A stretch of 64,000 bases of DNA from Anaerotruncus colihominis (lineage in GTDB: Bacteria > Bacillota > Clostridia > Oscillospirales > Ruminococcaceae): NCBI RefSeq assembly GCF_010206195.1, contig NZ_VIQT01000017.1:22327-86326 (forward strand). Direction: 5' to 3'. Position 1 is the first letter of the stretch, and the number at the start of each line of letters is the position of its first letter. Made by a program: the position numbers and the translations under genes. A model generated the notes under the pieces. That model did no database searches. It was not told the DNA's origin and saw only the letters and a program-made list of their open reading frames with translations. This document shows, piece after piece, positions 33,553 to 45,527 of the stretch.

Positions 33553-34242
33553 TTAATTGGGCGGGGTACAAGCGGTCGGACCGCTTTGGCGCTCCTTGTA
33601 ATGATGCGCTTCCTCCAACATCATATCCTTGACCTTCATTAGACGGATCTGTGTACTGCGCTCATTTTCATCAAGCTTCATGGTGATGTACTTGATGTTC
33701 TCCCGCAATTCAGGAATCATGACATGCTCAAGCGCGTTGACACGCCGGCGGGTCTTTTCAATCTCAGCAGCCATGAGCTGGCATGATTTTTCGACCTCCG
33801 CCAGACGCAGTAGATCAGGCAGCACATCTGAGAGTGATTTGATCGCGCCATCGAGATCGGCGGAAGTAAACGCGAATCCGTAGGAATAGATGTTGTTTGC
33901 GTCGGCAGTGCGTGTTTTATACTCAAATATGGGAATCTCAACGCTCATAACGTTGCGTTCGGACGCCTCAAGATAGACTTCCTGCATCGGCGCCATCATT
34001 GCGACATTGAGCGTTTCGTCCGTCATACCGGCACGTGCCAGAACAAAATTTTTGTTCGCGGCAGCGATTCCGGATTCCACTTTTTCACGCAGCGCCTTGT
34101 TCTCGCGCACGAGATCGAGAAACTGACGCATCAGTTCATCACGCTTATCCTTGAGCAGCTTATGGCCGCGCACAGCGGTGACGAGCTTCTTTTTGAGCCG
34201 GGTAAGCTCCATGCGCGTCGGGTTGACCTGCGTCTTTGCCAA
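33553..34242 (-). CDS. ntpD: V-type ATP synthase subunit D
   Basis: 229 residues. Starts AKTQVNPTRMELTRLKKKLVTAVRGHKLLKDKRDELMRQF in two parts typical of subunit D, with RRVNALEHVMIPELRENIKY near the C-terminus. The long antiparallel coiled coil is the central rotor stalk linking the A3B3 head to the membrane ring. Last gene of the operon, six bases after subunit B. Confidence 0.95.
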   Translation of the reverse strand: MAKTQVNPTRMELTRLKKKLVTAVRGHKLLKDKRDELMRQFLDLVRENKALREKVESGIAAANKNFVLARAGMTDETLNVAMMAPMQEVYLEASERNVMSVEIPIFEYKTRTADANNIYSYGFAFTSADLDGAIKSLSDVLPDLLRLAEVEKSCQLMAAEIEKTRRRVNALEHVMIPELRENIKYITMKLDENERSTQIRLMKVKDMMLEEAHHYKERQSGPTACTPPN

Positions 34243-34248
34243 AGCGCA

Positions 34249-35625
34249 TCACCCCTGCTTTCCGTAATACTCGTCAAGGAACTTGTCGTCGATACGCTTT
34301 AACTCGCTGCGCGGCAGGATGCGCAGCAGCTTCCAGCCGATATCAAGCGTTTCCTCAATATCGCGGTTGGCGTCGTAGCCCTGTGAAACATACTCCTGCT
34401 CGAACGCGTCCGCAAACTTGGCATAGAGCTTGTCGATGTCGGTCAGAGCGGCTTCGCCAAGAATGACCATCAATTCTTTAGCGTCTTTTCCGCGCGAATA
34501 AGCGGCAAAGAGCTGGTTCATCGTATTAGCGTGGTCGGCGCGTGTTTTGCCGGTTCCGATGCCCTTATCCTTCAGTCGCGACAACGACGGAAGCACGTCG
34601 ATCGGCGGCGCAATGCCCTTGCGGTACAGCTCGCGCGAGAGGATGATCTGTCCCTCGGTGATATAGCCGGTGAGGTCGGGGATCGGATGCGTTTTGTCGT
34701 CTTCCGGCATGGTCAGAATCGGGATCAGCGTAATCGAACCGTTTTTGCCCTTTTGACGCCCCGCGCGCTCATACAGCGAGGCCAGGTCGGTGTACATATA
34801 ACCCGGATAGCCACGGCGGCCTGGGACCTCCTTGCGCGCGGCGGAAATTTCACGCAGCGCATCGGCATAGTTGGTGATGTCGGTGAGAATGACAAGCACG
34901 TGCATGTTTTTCTCAAACGCCAGATATTCGGCGGCCGTCAGCGCCATTTTCGGCGTTGCGATACGCTCAACAGCGGGGTCGTTAGCAAGGTTGATAAACA
35001 TGATGGAGCGATCGAGCGCGCCTGTTTCACGGAAACTGTCGGTAAAGAAGTTCGCTTCCTCAAATGTGATACCCATCGCGGCGAATACAACGGCAAAGGG
35101 CTCGTCGGTGCCGCGCACCTTCGCCTGACGCGCGATCTGTGCAGCGAGATTGGCGTGCGGAAGGCCGGACGCTGAGAAAATCGGCAGCTTCTGGCCGCGC
35201 ACAAGCGTATTCAGGCCGTCGATGGCTGAAACACCTGTCTGAATAAATTCCTGCGGATAGTTGCGCGCGGCCGGGTTCATCGGCAAGCCATTGATATTGA
35301 GCCGCTTTTCCGGCAGGATCTCCGGGCCGCCGTCAATGGGACGGCCAAGTCCGTCAAACACGCGCGAAAGCATATCCTCTGATACGCCAAGCTCCATGCT
35401 GCGTCCGAGAAAGCGCACGCGGGAATTCGACAGGTTGATGCCCGTCGAGCTTTCAAAGAGCTGAACCAGAGCGTTGCCGCCGTCGATTTCAAGCACACGG
35501 CAGCGGCGCTTTTCACCGGAGGCAAGCTCGATTTCGCCAAGCTCGTCATAGGTGACGCCTTCCACGTCGCGCACGAGCATCAGCGGGCCGGCAACCTCCT
35601 GAATGGTACGATATTCCTTGGGCAT
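34249..35625 (-). CDS. ntpB: V-type ATP synthase subunit B
   Basis: 458 residues. Starts [20 protein letters not shown]; contains [20 protein letters not shown], which replaces the P-loop, and [22 protein letters not shown]. This is the non-catalytic head subunit that alternates with A. The start codon touches the stop of the A gene. Confidence 0.97.
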   Translation of the reverse strand: MPKEYRTIQEVAGPLMLVRDVEGVTYDELGEIELASGEKRRCRVLEIDGGNALVQLFESSTGINLSNSRVRFLGRSMELGVSEDMLSRVFDGLGRPIDGGPEILPEKRLNINGLPMNPAARNYPQEFIQTGVSAIDGLNTLVRGQKLPIFSASGLPHANLAAQIARQAKVRGTDEPFAVVFAAMGITFEEANFFTDSFRETGALDRSIMFINLANDPAVERIATPKMALTAAEYLAFEKNMHVLVILTDITNYADALREISAARKEVPGRRGYPGYMYTDLASLYERAGRQKGKNGSITLIPILTMPEDDKTHPIPDLTGYITEGQIILSRELYRKGIAPPIDVLPSLSRLKDKGIGTGKTRADHANTMNQLFAAYSRGKDAKELMVILGEAALTDIDKLYAKFADAFEQEYVSQGYDANRDIEETLDIGWKLLRILPRSELKRIDDKFLDEYYGKQG

Positions 35626-37397
35626 CAGAACTCCTCCTTCCTGTTGGCCAACGCGGCGATTTCATCGGCGAGCGCCTGCAAAACAGCGGCGCATTCGTCG
35701 TTTACTTTGTCGGCGGTCACATATTTGAAGCGGCCTATACGCTCGCGCACAGCCATTTTAACAAGGTCGTCGACAGGAACACCCTTGTTGAGCGCCTCGA
35801 GGGAGGCGTCGTAGAAGCTGAGAACCAGCTTCATCATTAAGAACTGCTTTTCAAGAGGCGTATAGGTGTCGACATCATGGAACGAGTTCTGATGCAGAAA
35901 GTCCTCACGGATGGAGCGCGCTGCCTCCAGCTTGAGGCGGTCGGGAGCGGAAAGGGCGTCAATACCAACCAGTTTGACGATTTCATCAAGTTCAGCCTCC
36001 TCCTGAAGCAGCAGCATCAGACGCTGGCGCATGGAGGACCAGTCCTCGTTGACGTTTGTGTTAAACCACTTCGATGTGGTATCAGTGTAGAGCGAATAGC
36101 TCGTCAGCCAGTTGATCGCGGGGAAATGGCGCTGATAGGCCAACTGCGAATCGAGGCTCCAGAACACCTTGACGATGCGCAGCGTCGCCTGTGAAACAGG
36201 CTCGGAGATATCGCCACCGGGCGGCGACACGGCGCCGATCGCGGAAAGCGAACCCTCGCGCCCCTCTTTGCCGAGCGTGATCACGCGGCCGGCGCGCTCA
36301 TAAAACTGTGCCAGACGGCTGCCCAAATAGGCGGGGTATCCTTCTTCACCAGGCATTTCCTCAAGACGGCCGGACATTTCGCGCAGAGCCTCAGCCCAAC
36401 GGGATGTCGAATCGGCCATCAGCGCGACGGAATACCCCATATCGCGGAAGTATTCCGCGATGGTGATGCCCGTGTAGATGGAAGCCTCGCGCGCCGCAAC
36501 CGGCATGTCGGAGGTGTTTGCGATCAGTACCGTGCGTTCCATCAAGGAACGGCCTGTTTTCGGGTCCTTCAGTTCCGGAAATTCGTTGAGAACGTCCGTC
36601 ATCTCGTTGCCGCGCTCGCCACAGCCGATGTATACGACGATGTCGGCTTCGGCCCATTTGGCAAGCTGGTGCTGGATGACGGTTTTGCCGGAACCGAACG
36701 GGCCGGGAACGGCCGCCACGCCGCCTTTGGCGATCGGGAACAGCGTGTCGACAACACGCTGGCCGGTGACGAGCGGCATGTCGGGGGAGAGCTTGCTCTG
36801 ATAGGGACGGCCGACGCGGACAGGCCAACGCTGCATCAACGAGACGTTCTGCTCAGCGCCGTTGGCCGTTTCGATTACGGCAACGGTATCAGTGACGGTG
36901 AAATCACCAGCGCTGATCGATTTGACAGTTCCGATGACGCCGTTGGGAACCATAATTTTGTGCAGGACAACCTGCGTCTCCTGAACCGTGCCGAGGACGT
37001 CGCCGGCAGACACCTCGTCGCCCGCCTTAACTGTGGGAGTGAAGGCCCATTTTTTATCGCGGTCGAGCGAAGGAACCTCAACGCCGCGCGCAAGGCTGTT
37101 GCCGATTTTTGCGCGGATTTCCTCCAACGGACGCTGGATACCGTCGTAAATGTTGGAAATCAGTCCCGGCCCAAGCTCCACGCTCATTGGGACGCCAGTC
37201 GACTCCACAGGCTCGCCCGGGCCGAGCCCCGAGGTTTCCTCGTAGACCTGTACCGAAGCCTCGTCGCCGTGAATCTCGATGATCTCGCCGATGAGGCGCT
37301 GCTCGCTGACGCGCACAACGTCAAACATGTTGGCGTCGCGCATTCCCTCGGCGATGACCAGCGGGCCGGCTACTTTTTTGATCTTACCAATGCTCAT
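35625..37397 (-). CDS. ntpA: V-type ATP synthase subunit A (catalytic)
   Basis: 590 residues, normal length. N-terminal beta barrel and the bulge domain typical of V-type A subunits, P-loop [19 protein letters not shown] (about 230-248), [15 protein letters not shown] with the catalytic Glu, and [20 protein letters not shown]. Hydrolyses or makes ATP in the A3B3 head. Confidence 0.98.
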   Translation of the reverse strand: MSIGKIKKVAGPLVIAEGMRDANMFDVVRVSEQRLIGEIIEIHGDEASVQVYEETSGLGPGEPVESTGVPMSVELGPGLISNIYDGIQRPLEEIRAKIGNSLARGVEVPSLDRDKKWAFTPTVKAGDEVSAGDVLGTVQETQVVLHKIMVPNGVIGTVKSISAGDFTVTDTVAVIETANGAEQNVSLMQRWPVRVGRPYQSKLSPDMPLVTGQRVVDTLFPIAKGGVAAVPGPFGSGKTVIQHQLAKWAEADIVVYIGCGERGNEMTDVLNEFPELKDPKTGRSLMERTVLIANTSDMPVAAREASIYTGITIAEYFRDMGYSVALMADSTSRWAEALREMSGRLEEMPGEEGYPAYLGSRLAQFYERAGRVITLGKEGREGSLSAIGAVSPPGGDISEPVSQATLRIVKVFWSLDSQLAYQRHFPAINWLTSYSLYTDTTSKWFNTNVNEDWSSMRQRLMLLLQEEAELDEIVKLVGIDALSAPDRLKLEAARSIREDFLHQNSFHDVDTYTPLEKQFLMMKLVLSFYDASLEALNKGVPVDDLVKMAVRERIGRFKYVTADKVNDECAAVLQALADEIAALANRKEEF

Positions 37398-37421
37398 ATC
37401 GTTTTTTCACCTGCTTTACTC

Positions 37422-37742
37422 TTAATCGCCATTGAAAATGATATCGGAGCCAACAGCCTGCTCCACCGATTTTTTGACGTTTTTGATGCCCATCCCCGTG
37501 TTGCCGGATACGCCCGGGATGGGGATGATGGCAGGGAGACGCTCGGCGCGGTAGCGGTCGATTTCCGCTTCGAGCGTGGCCGCGAGCGACTCAGTGATAT
37601 AAATGACAGCATATTCGCCCTCAGCCAGCTTTCGCAGCCTGCGGGCGGCCTCGGTCGGGTCGGTGACAGGGAAGGTGTCCAGCCCGAGCGCGGCGAAGCC
37701 GTAAATGCTGTCGCGGTCCCCGATGACTGCCGTCCTATACAT
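37422..37742 (-). CDS. ntpF: V-type ATP synthase subunit F
   Basis: 106 residues. Starts MYRTAVIGDRDSIYGFAALG, the Rossmann-like start of subunit F, and later YAVIYITESLA. It binds subunit D in the central stalk. Overlaps the end of subunit C by eight bases. Confidence 0.93.
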   Translation of the reverse strand: MYRTAVIGDRDSIYGFAALGLDTFPVTDPTEAARRLRKLAEGEYAVIYITESLAATLEAEIDRYRAERLPAIIPIPGVSGNTGMGIKNVKKSVEQAVGSDIIFNGD

Positions 37743-38706
37743 ACATTTCCCTTACCCTTTCCCGGATCGACGCCTCCGGCAGGTCGTTGCGCTTGCCGGA
37801 AAGGATGATCCGCACCGTTTTGATCTCATTTTCACGCCCGAGGATATATGCCGCCAGCGGACCGATGCCAAACGCCTGAAACTGCTGTGGGCGGATCGAT
37901 TCGATGATGACATTGTCGCACCACCGCTCAAAAGCGGACGGAGATTGTTCTAGCGCGGGCGCCGCGCCGGCATAATCGGTCAGCGCCAGATAGTCGCTGA
38001 TTGCCTCGTCGCCTTCGGCGGCGGCTTTCGCGAGCTGGTATACGTCGAGAGAGGCGCATGGCGCGAGCGCGCGCCGGATAAATTCGAGCGATTTCCCGGT
38101 GCGCCGGCAACGCACAGCCGTTTTGATATTGGCCGCTGCGACAGTCAGCTCCGCGTATTGGCGGATCAGTTCGCTGTCGGAGGCCTGCCCAGCGCGTTCG
38201 ATAGCTTCAAGCGCGGCGCGGTCAATGATGATATCGCAAAGCTGGCCGTCGCGCGTCTGCGACAGGGCGTTATACGCCTCCTCGGCGGGGGCGCGCATCG
38301 CTTCGGGCAGCGCGCCGAAATCCTTGGCGCGCACAGCCTCCAGAATCGCGCCGCTGCCGACGGTTCCGTGCGAGATAAAGACGCCGAAATCGCTCTCGTC
38401 CGTGCAGACAAGCTTGACCGCGGCCTTCAGGTTGTGGTAATCGTTGGCGTAGAGGAACACGTCGAACACGGACATATCCTCAACCAACTCGCCGATCAGA
38501 TTCCAGGTTTTTTCCCGCTCGGCGGCCAACAGGCGCGCGTCGTCCGCTGCGACTTCGCCGTCACCCCATCCGCGGTCGGCGAGCAGGCGCAGGCATTCGT
38601 CGTAGCTTTTGGCCGCGAGCAGCTGATCGATCGCCTGGGCGTTGAGAAGCGTCAGCTCCTTCGAGCGGATACGAGCGACCGCATAGGTGTATAATGAATC
38701 GGACAT
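37735..38706 (-). CDS. ntpC: V-type ATP synthase subunit C
   Basis: 323 residues from the ATG at 38706 (AGGGAGGT six bases upstream). Starts with SDSLYTYAVARIRSKELTLL and has the helical repeats of subunit C, such as FLYANDYHNLKAAVKLVC. It is the socket that joins the D-F rotor to the K ring. Confidence 0.93.
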   Translation of the reverse strand: MSDSLYTYAVARIRSKELTLLNAQAIDQLLAAKSYDECLRLLADRGWGDGEVAADDARLLAAEREKTWNLIGELVEDMSVFDVFLYANDYHNLKAAVKLVCTDESDFGVFISHGTVGSGAILEAVRAKDFGALPEAMRAPAEEAYNALSQTRDGQLCDIIIDRAALEAIERAGQASDSELIRQYAELTVAAANIKTAVRCRRTGKSLEFIRRALAPCASLDVYQLAKAAAEGDEAISDYLALTDYAGAAPALEQSPSAFERWCDNVIIESIRPQQFQAFGIGPLAAYILGRENEIKTVRIILSGKRNDLPEASIRERVREMYV

Positions 38707-38768
38707 GTTAAACCTCCCTTGTACACGCCGCGGACAGGGAAGTACCGCGGCGCGGCGCAAAATGCGCG

Positions 38769-39353
38769 TTATGCGAACAGGAGCGCCTGAACCTGATCCT
38801 GCAAGGTTTCACGCGCGGCGTCGATAAGCGCCGCGAACGAGCAGTTTTCCTCAATGCCGCCGTAGACGAGCACAAAGCCGCCGTCGATATCGCGCGTTTC
38901 GTCGCCAATGCGCAGCGTGCCTTTGGCCTGCTTGGCAAGGGCGTCGGCAAAGCCGTCCGGCAGCCGTTTTTTGTCGGCGGGATTGAACAGGATTTCGCCG
39001 TCAAGGGGAAGGGAATACTTGCCGATCATTTTAAGGATCAGCGCGAAATACTCCTGTTCAGGCAGGGCGCAGGCTGCTTTCTGCGCTTCGGCGATGGCCG
39101 AAGAAATGATTTCCTGCTTGGCTTCAAGCACGGCGCGCCGGCGCGCGAGCGCGGCGGCCGATTTGGCGGACTCGCGCGCGGCGGCGACGGCTGCCGCGGA
39201 CTGGGCCTCGATAGCCGCGACCCGGGCGTCGGCTTCGCCGTGCGCCTGGTCCGTGATCTGCCGCGCCTCGTCCCGCGCCCGCGCGAGGGCGGCATCCGCC
39301 GCCTGCTGCGCGTCGTCCTGGATCTGCTGTACAATTTTTTCCAATCCGGTCAT
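38769..39353 (-). CDS. ntpE: V-type ATP synthase subunit E
   Basis: 194 residues from the ATG at 39353 (AAGGAGA nine bases upstream). An Ala/Arg/Glu-rich coiled coil (about 1-95) leads to a globular C-terminal domain with ILFNPADKKRLPDGFADALA. Peripheral stalk partner of the small H/G subunit. Confidence 0.92.
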   Translation of the reverse strand: MTGLEKIVQQIQDDAQQAADAALARARDEARQITDQAHGEADARVAAIEAQSAAAVAAARESAKSAAALARRRAVLEAKQEIISSAIAEAQKAACALPEQEYFALILKMIGKYSLPLDGEILFNPADKKRLPDGFADALAKQAKGTLRIGDETRDIDGGFVLVYGGIEENCSFAALIDAARETLQDQVQALLFA

Positions 39354-39396
39354 GGCAGAATTCTCCTTACTACAAAGTGCGGACGATTCCGCCGTA

Positions 39397-41893
<2,497 letters not shown>

Positions 41894-41933
41894 AAAACGG
41901 ATGCCTCCTTTACGAGTGGAATGGGTCCGGCCG

Positions 41934-42242
41934 CTATACCAGCTCGGACAGGATCAGCCGCCGCACCGCATCCGCCTGGGCGGACGCGCTCTCGCGCAGC
42001 GTCGCGACCTCCTGGCGGACCGCGTCGAGCGCCTCGCGTTGCAGGGCGTCGCCCTCTGCGCGCGCCGCGGCCAGCGCGGCGTCCGCCTTGGCGTGCGCCT
42101 GGGCGATTCGCTCCCTGGACTCGGCGGCTGCGGCCGTCCTGGCCTCGTCAATCGCCGCCTCGCCCTGGCGTGCGGCCTCCTGTTCAGTCTGTTCAGCGGC
42201 CTGCTCCGCCTCGCGGATGGTCCGGATGGTATCCTGCTCCAT
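41934..42242 (-). CDS. V-type ATP synthase peripheral stalk subunit (G/H type)
   Basis: 102 residues, almost entirely coiled coil (Ala, Glu, Gln, Arg rich), starting MEQDTIRTIREAEQAAEQTE and ending RRLILSELV. First gene of the V-ATPase operon, the position of the H/G stalk subunit in related operons; the sequence itself has no diagnostic motif. It pairs with subunit E. Confidence 0.82.
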   Translation of the reverse strand: MEQDTIRTIREAEQAAEQTEQEAARQGEAAIDEARTAAAAESRERIAQAHAKADAALAAARAEGDALQREALDAVRQEVATLRESASAQADAVRRLILSELV

Positions 42243-42305
42243 AGTATCACCACCTGTTTTTGTCTTTTAACATTTTAAGCCCGAAGGCGTAAAATACTTA
42301 TGATT

Positions 42306-42334
42306 AATATACAATGAAATGGAAAAATAATCAA
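42306..42334 (-). promoter_or_regulatory. Promoter of the V-ATPase operon
   Basis: Minus strand: -35 TTGATT (42334-42329), 17-bp spacer, -10 TATATT (42311-42306). Leader of about 55 bases to the first gene. A palindrome GTTGATAA-AAAA-TTATCAAC at 42362-42381 lies just upstream and could be an operator. Confidence 0.75.
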
Positions 42335-42416
42335 TGCTGCTCATGATCAAACTACCAACTGGTTGATAAAAAATTATCAACAACGAAAGCCAAAAACTTT
42401 TCAGGCACAAAGCAGA

Positions 42417-42445
42417 TTGCAATAAAGCCTAACAATATCTATAAT
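42417..42445 (+). promoter_or_regulatory. Divergent plus-strand promoter, distal
   Basis: -35 TTGCAA (42417-42422), 17-bp spacer, -10 TATAAT (42440-42445). It points toward the small RNA candidate and the exporter genes. Confidence 0.6.
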
Positions 42446-42595
42446 TTTACTATATAATAGTGTTGAAATCAAGGAATTTTATAGAAACCCTTTAAATTTT
42501 AATAATATTTTCTTTCGCACGGCAGCTTGATTGCAGATAGATTACATTCACAGGACAGGCCCCAATTTGTATATCAAAATTTAGCCAAAAAACAG

Positions 42596-42624
42596 TTGTA
42601 TTTTTAAAAATAATGTGCTATATT
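42596..42624 (+). promoter_or_regulatory. Promoter of a small RNA candidate
   Basis: -35 TTGTAT (42596-42601), 17-bp spacer, -10 TATATT (42619-42624) with an extended TGC just before it. Predicted start near 42631. Confidence 0.65.
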
Positions 42625-42630
42625 GAATAC

Positions 42631-42725
42631 ATAAGTTAGGATTATTATGGTTTGATATCTCCACACCCTCACCCCCTATAGGAAAAAGCGGCTTGCAAAA
42701 TCGGTTGCAGGCCGCTTTTTCCTTT
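42631..42725 (+). ncRNA. Candidate small RNA with C-rich single-stranded motif
   Basis: A promoter (42596-42624) is followed about 50 bases later by a strong hairpin: arms GGAAAAAGCGGCTTGCAA and TTGCAGGCCGCTTTTTCC (42681-42722, one mismatch), then CTTTG. No open reading frame of useful length lies between. The predicted RNA is about 95 nt and contains CACCCTCACCCCCTATAGG before the hairpin; such C-rich stretches can pair with Shine-Dalgarno sequences, as in RsaE/RoxS-type RNAs. Existence and size are inference from the promoter and terminator pair. Confidence 0.5.
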
Positions 42726-42771
42726 GAACCTGTATTCACAGCCGGTATCCTCCGGCTGTGAATACAGGTTC
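42726..42771. repeat. Dispersed palindromic repeat, perfect copy
   Basis: 20-bp perfect arms GAACCTGTATTCACAGCCGG and its complement around a TATCCT loop, followed by TTGTTTTTTG on the plus strand, so it could also terminate transcription. Shares its arms with 377-428 and 55447-55464 and its inner core (CCGG-TATCCT-CCGG) with 51468-51497. Confidence 0.8.
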
Positions 42772-42968
42772 TTGTTTTTTGTGGCGGTCTTGTTGACATT
42801 TGGATTGTATCATTGTATTATTGTACCGTTGGATTGATACAGTTGCATACAGATCAAAAAATCCAATGTTTTGAAGTCCGCACCCGTGTACGCTCGTTTT
42901 ATCACTGAGGTGATTTGCCGTGCCGCATACACGGGGATTGGCAGAAGCATAAGGGAGTTGATGAAATT

Positions 42969-44774
42969 ATGACGGAAACCGAGGAGAAAGTGGGGCTGCA
43001 ACCGGCGCCGGAGACGCCGTCGCTGCCGCCCGCGCCGATCAGCAAGCATCCGGGCCGTTTTACAGTCCGCAAAGGCAGAAGAAAGAAATTCATCGTGCCT
43101 GTGGTGATTGTAGCGATTGTTGGTGTTGTCGCATGGAAGATGATGACCAGCAAGCCGCCGGTCGTTCCAACGGTCAGCGTGCCGCTGGAAAAAATGGATC
43201 TGATTAGCACGATCAGCGTGACCGGTACCGTGGAAAGCGCGAACGAGGGACTTGTCTATTCGAACCTGAACAGCCTGGTAACAGAGGTCGGCGTCAAGGT
43301 TGGGGACCGTGTCGCCGCAGGCGACACGCTTGCGCAGCTTGATACCTCCGATCTGTCGCTGTCCATCGCGGAGCAGCAGGCGCAGATCAATAAGCAGGTC
43401 AGGCTGAACAACCATGCGCTTGAGCAGTCGCAGAAAGCGCTTGACAATGCAAAAAGCGATATTGCAAACGATGTTGACGCGGATTTGATTTCGGCGGAAA
43501 ATGCGCTCAAGCAGGCGCAGCAGGAGCTGAACAGTGCGCGCCGCGACCTTCAGGATCATAAGGACGATCTTGAATACGCCGATTCCGTGATGAATGATCT
43601 TGAAAAGGAACTCAACCGTGCGCGCAACGAGATGAACGATGCGGAGCGGGAGCTTTCACTCGCGGAACGCGAGGAGCGTGAAAACGGCACGCCTGTCCCG
43701 CAGGAAGTCCGTGAACGGTATGAGAAGGCCAAGGAAAAGTATGACGAGGTCAACAAGGAATGGGTCGGGGCCGACCGCTCCTATGGCAGCGATATCAGCA
43801 GCTACAGCCGCGCGTACCGCCAAGCGCGCGTCAGCTATGAAAACGCTTTGGCAAACAAAAAGGCTGCTGAAAACCGCGCGAGCCGGAATCTGGACACCCT
43901 ACGGGACGAAATTGCCGGCCAGCAAATCCAGAATGACGTAACCTCCATGCAGATTTCACTGCAAAAGTATCAGAAAGATTTTGCCGATTCAACGCTCAAG
44001 GCCCCGATCTCCGGCACGGTCACGGCTGTTTACGCCAAGGAGGGCGCTCCCGCGGGCGGATTGATGTTTGTTGTTGAGGATACAGACAGCCTGGTGATCA
44101 AAACAAAGCTGAAGGAATATGATATCGCCTCCGTCGAGATCGGCATGCCCGTCGTCATCAAGTCGGACGCAACGGGCGAGCAGGAGTTCATGGGGCATAT
44201 CAGCCACATCAGCCCGGCCGCCGTCAAATCGTCAACCGGTGAGATTCAAACGGAGGGCAGCGTTGAATTTGATGCGGAGATTACGCTTGACGAGCAGGGC
44301 ACAGGCCTGCGCGTCGGTATGAACACACGTATGACGATTGAAACAGCGCGCAAGGATCAGGTATGGGCCGTTCCGTTCGACGCAGTGACGACGGATGAGC
44401 AGGGACAGGATATCGTCTATGTTGCCCGCACGGACGAAAATGGCGTTACAACCGCGGTTCCGGTCCCGGTGACAGCCGGTATGGAGACGGATTTCTACAT
44501 AGAGGTCAGTTCCGACCAGCTCAATGAGGGCGACCAGATCATCAGCGATCCGGGTACGGTTGTTCCCGGCGCGCCGATCACCCTGGCGGGCGGCATGACG
44601 ACAGAAGCCGCAGCCGTCCAAACGGTGTCCGAACCGGCACAGGCCAGTGAAAGCGGCGCGGCAAACGCGTCCTTTGCAGAGTCCGGCGTCTCCTCCGAAG
44701 CGGCCGCTTCGGAGGAATCCGCCGGCCTGCCGGCGGATTCCTCCTCCGCGGCATCCGCCTCGCAAGGGGGCTGA
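42969..44774 (+). CDS. MacA/HlyD-type efflux adaptor protein
   Basis: 601 residues from the ATG at 42969. Cytoplasmic tail, one membrane helix (FIVPVVIVAIVGVVAW), a barrel-sandwich hybrid domain split by a very long coiled coil (about 110-320), then the beta-barrel domain (PISGTVTAVYAKEGAPAGG, LRVGMNTRMTIE). The last 50 residues or so are Ser/Ala/Glu rich. It should link the ABC exporter encoded next to it to extracellular substrate handling, as in YknX/MacA systems. Confidence 0.9.
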   Translation: MTETEEKVGLQPAPETPSLPPAPISKHPGRFTVRKGRRKKFIVPVVIVAIVGVVAWKMMTSKPPVVPTVSVPLEKMDLISTISVTGTVESANEGLVYSNLNSLVTEVGVKVGDRVAAGDTLAQLDTSDLSLSIAEQQAQINKQVRLNNHALEQSQKALDNAKSDIANDVDADLISAENALKQAQQELNSARRDLQDHKDDLEYADSVMNDLEKELNRARNEMNDAERELSLAEREERENGTPVPQEVRERYEKAKEKYDEVNKEWVGADRSYGSDISSYSRAYRQARVSYENALANKKAAENRASRNLDTLRDEIAGQQIQNDVTSMQISLQKYQKDFADSTLKAPISGTVTAVYAKEGAPAGGLMFVVEDTDSLVIKTKLKEYDIASVEIGMPVVIKSDATGEQEFMGHISHISPAAVKSSTGEIQTEGSVEFDAEITLDEQGTGLRVGMNTRMTIETARKDQVWAVPFDAVTTDEQGQDIVYVARTDENGVTTAVPVPVTAGMETDFYIEVSSDQLNEGDQIISDPGTVVPGAPITLAGGMTTEAAAVQTVSEPAQASESGAANASFAESGVSSEAAASEESAGLPADSSSAASASQGG

Positions 44775-44777
44775 CCG

Positions 44778-45527
44778 ATGGAACATGAACAGCTAATGTG
44801 GAGCCAAACGCCCGCTGATGATCTGATCATTGATATGCGGGGTATATACAAGCGGTTTTACATTGGGCAGCCAAACGAGCTGGAAATTTTACGTGGTATC
44901 GATTTGCAGGTGAAAAAGGGCGAGTTTTTATCGATTGTCGGTGCGTCGGGTTCCGGCAAATCGACGCTGATGAATATCATCGGTGCGCTTGACCGCCCGA
45001 CAGAAGGCGCTTATACGCTGGATGGTGTGCCAATGGCGGATGTGCCTGACGATATGCTGTCTGAAATCCGCAATTTAAAGATTGGGTTTGTATTTCAAAC
45101 CTTCAACCTGATTCCGCGTACCACCGCGCTGCGCAATGTGGAGCTGCCCATGGTCTATGCAGGGGCGCGGCGCGGTCCGTGCACAAAACGTGCGAAGGCG
45201 CTTTTGGAGATTGTTGGGATGGGCGAGCGGATGAAGCACCTGCCAAATGAACTTTCCGGCGGTCAGAAACAGCGTGTGGCCATTGCGCGTGCGATGGCCA
45301 ACGATCCGGCGATCATCCTTGCGGATGAACCGACCGGCGCGCTTGATTCTTCGACTGGCCGGATGGTTATGGATATTTTCCATGACCTGCATGAGCGGCG
45401 GGGCAAAACGATTGTTCTGATCACCCACAACCCGGAGCTGGCCGCGGAGACGCAGCGTATTGTAACACTCAGCGACGGCCGGATCATTGACAGCAGGGAG
45501 GGGGATGCACGCCATGCAGTTGTTTGA
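44778..45527 (+). CDS. MacB/LolD-type ABC exporter, ATP-binding protein
   Basis: 249 residues. Walker [39 protein letters not shown], signature [15 protein letters not shown], Walker B IILADEPTGALDSST, and LITHNPELA. This is the mechanotransmission-type exporter ATPase. It starts 3 bases after the adaptor stop and overlaps the permease gene by 14 bases. Confidence 0.95.
   Translation: MEHEQLMWSQTPADDLIIDMRGIYKRFYIGQPNELEILRGIDLQVKKGEFLSIVGASGSGKSTLMNIIGALDRPTEGAYTLDGVPMADVPDDMLSEIRNLKIGFVFQTFNLIPRTTALRNVELPMVYAGARRGPCTKRAKALLEIVGMGERMKHLPNELSGGQKQRVAIARAMANDPAIILADEPTGALDSSTGRMVMDIFHDLHERRGKTIVLITHNPELAAETQRIVTLSDGRIIDSREGDARHAVV

Noticed and set aside
42452..42725. Possible 6S RNA from the distal promoter
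   Set aside because: The size is plausible for a longer transcript, but the large open-bubble rod structure of 6S RNA is not apparent by eye and the nearer promoter explains a short RNA better.
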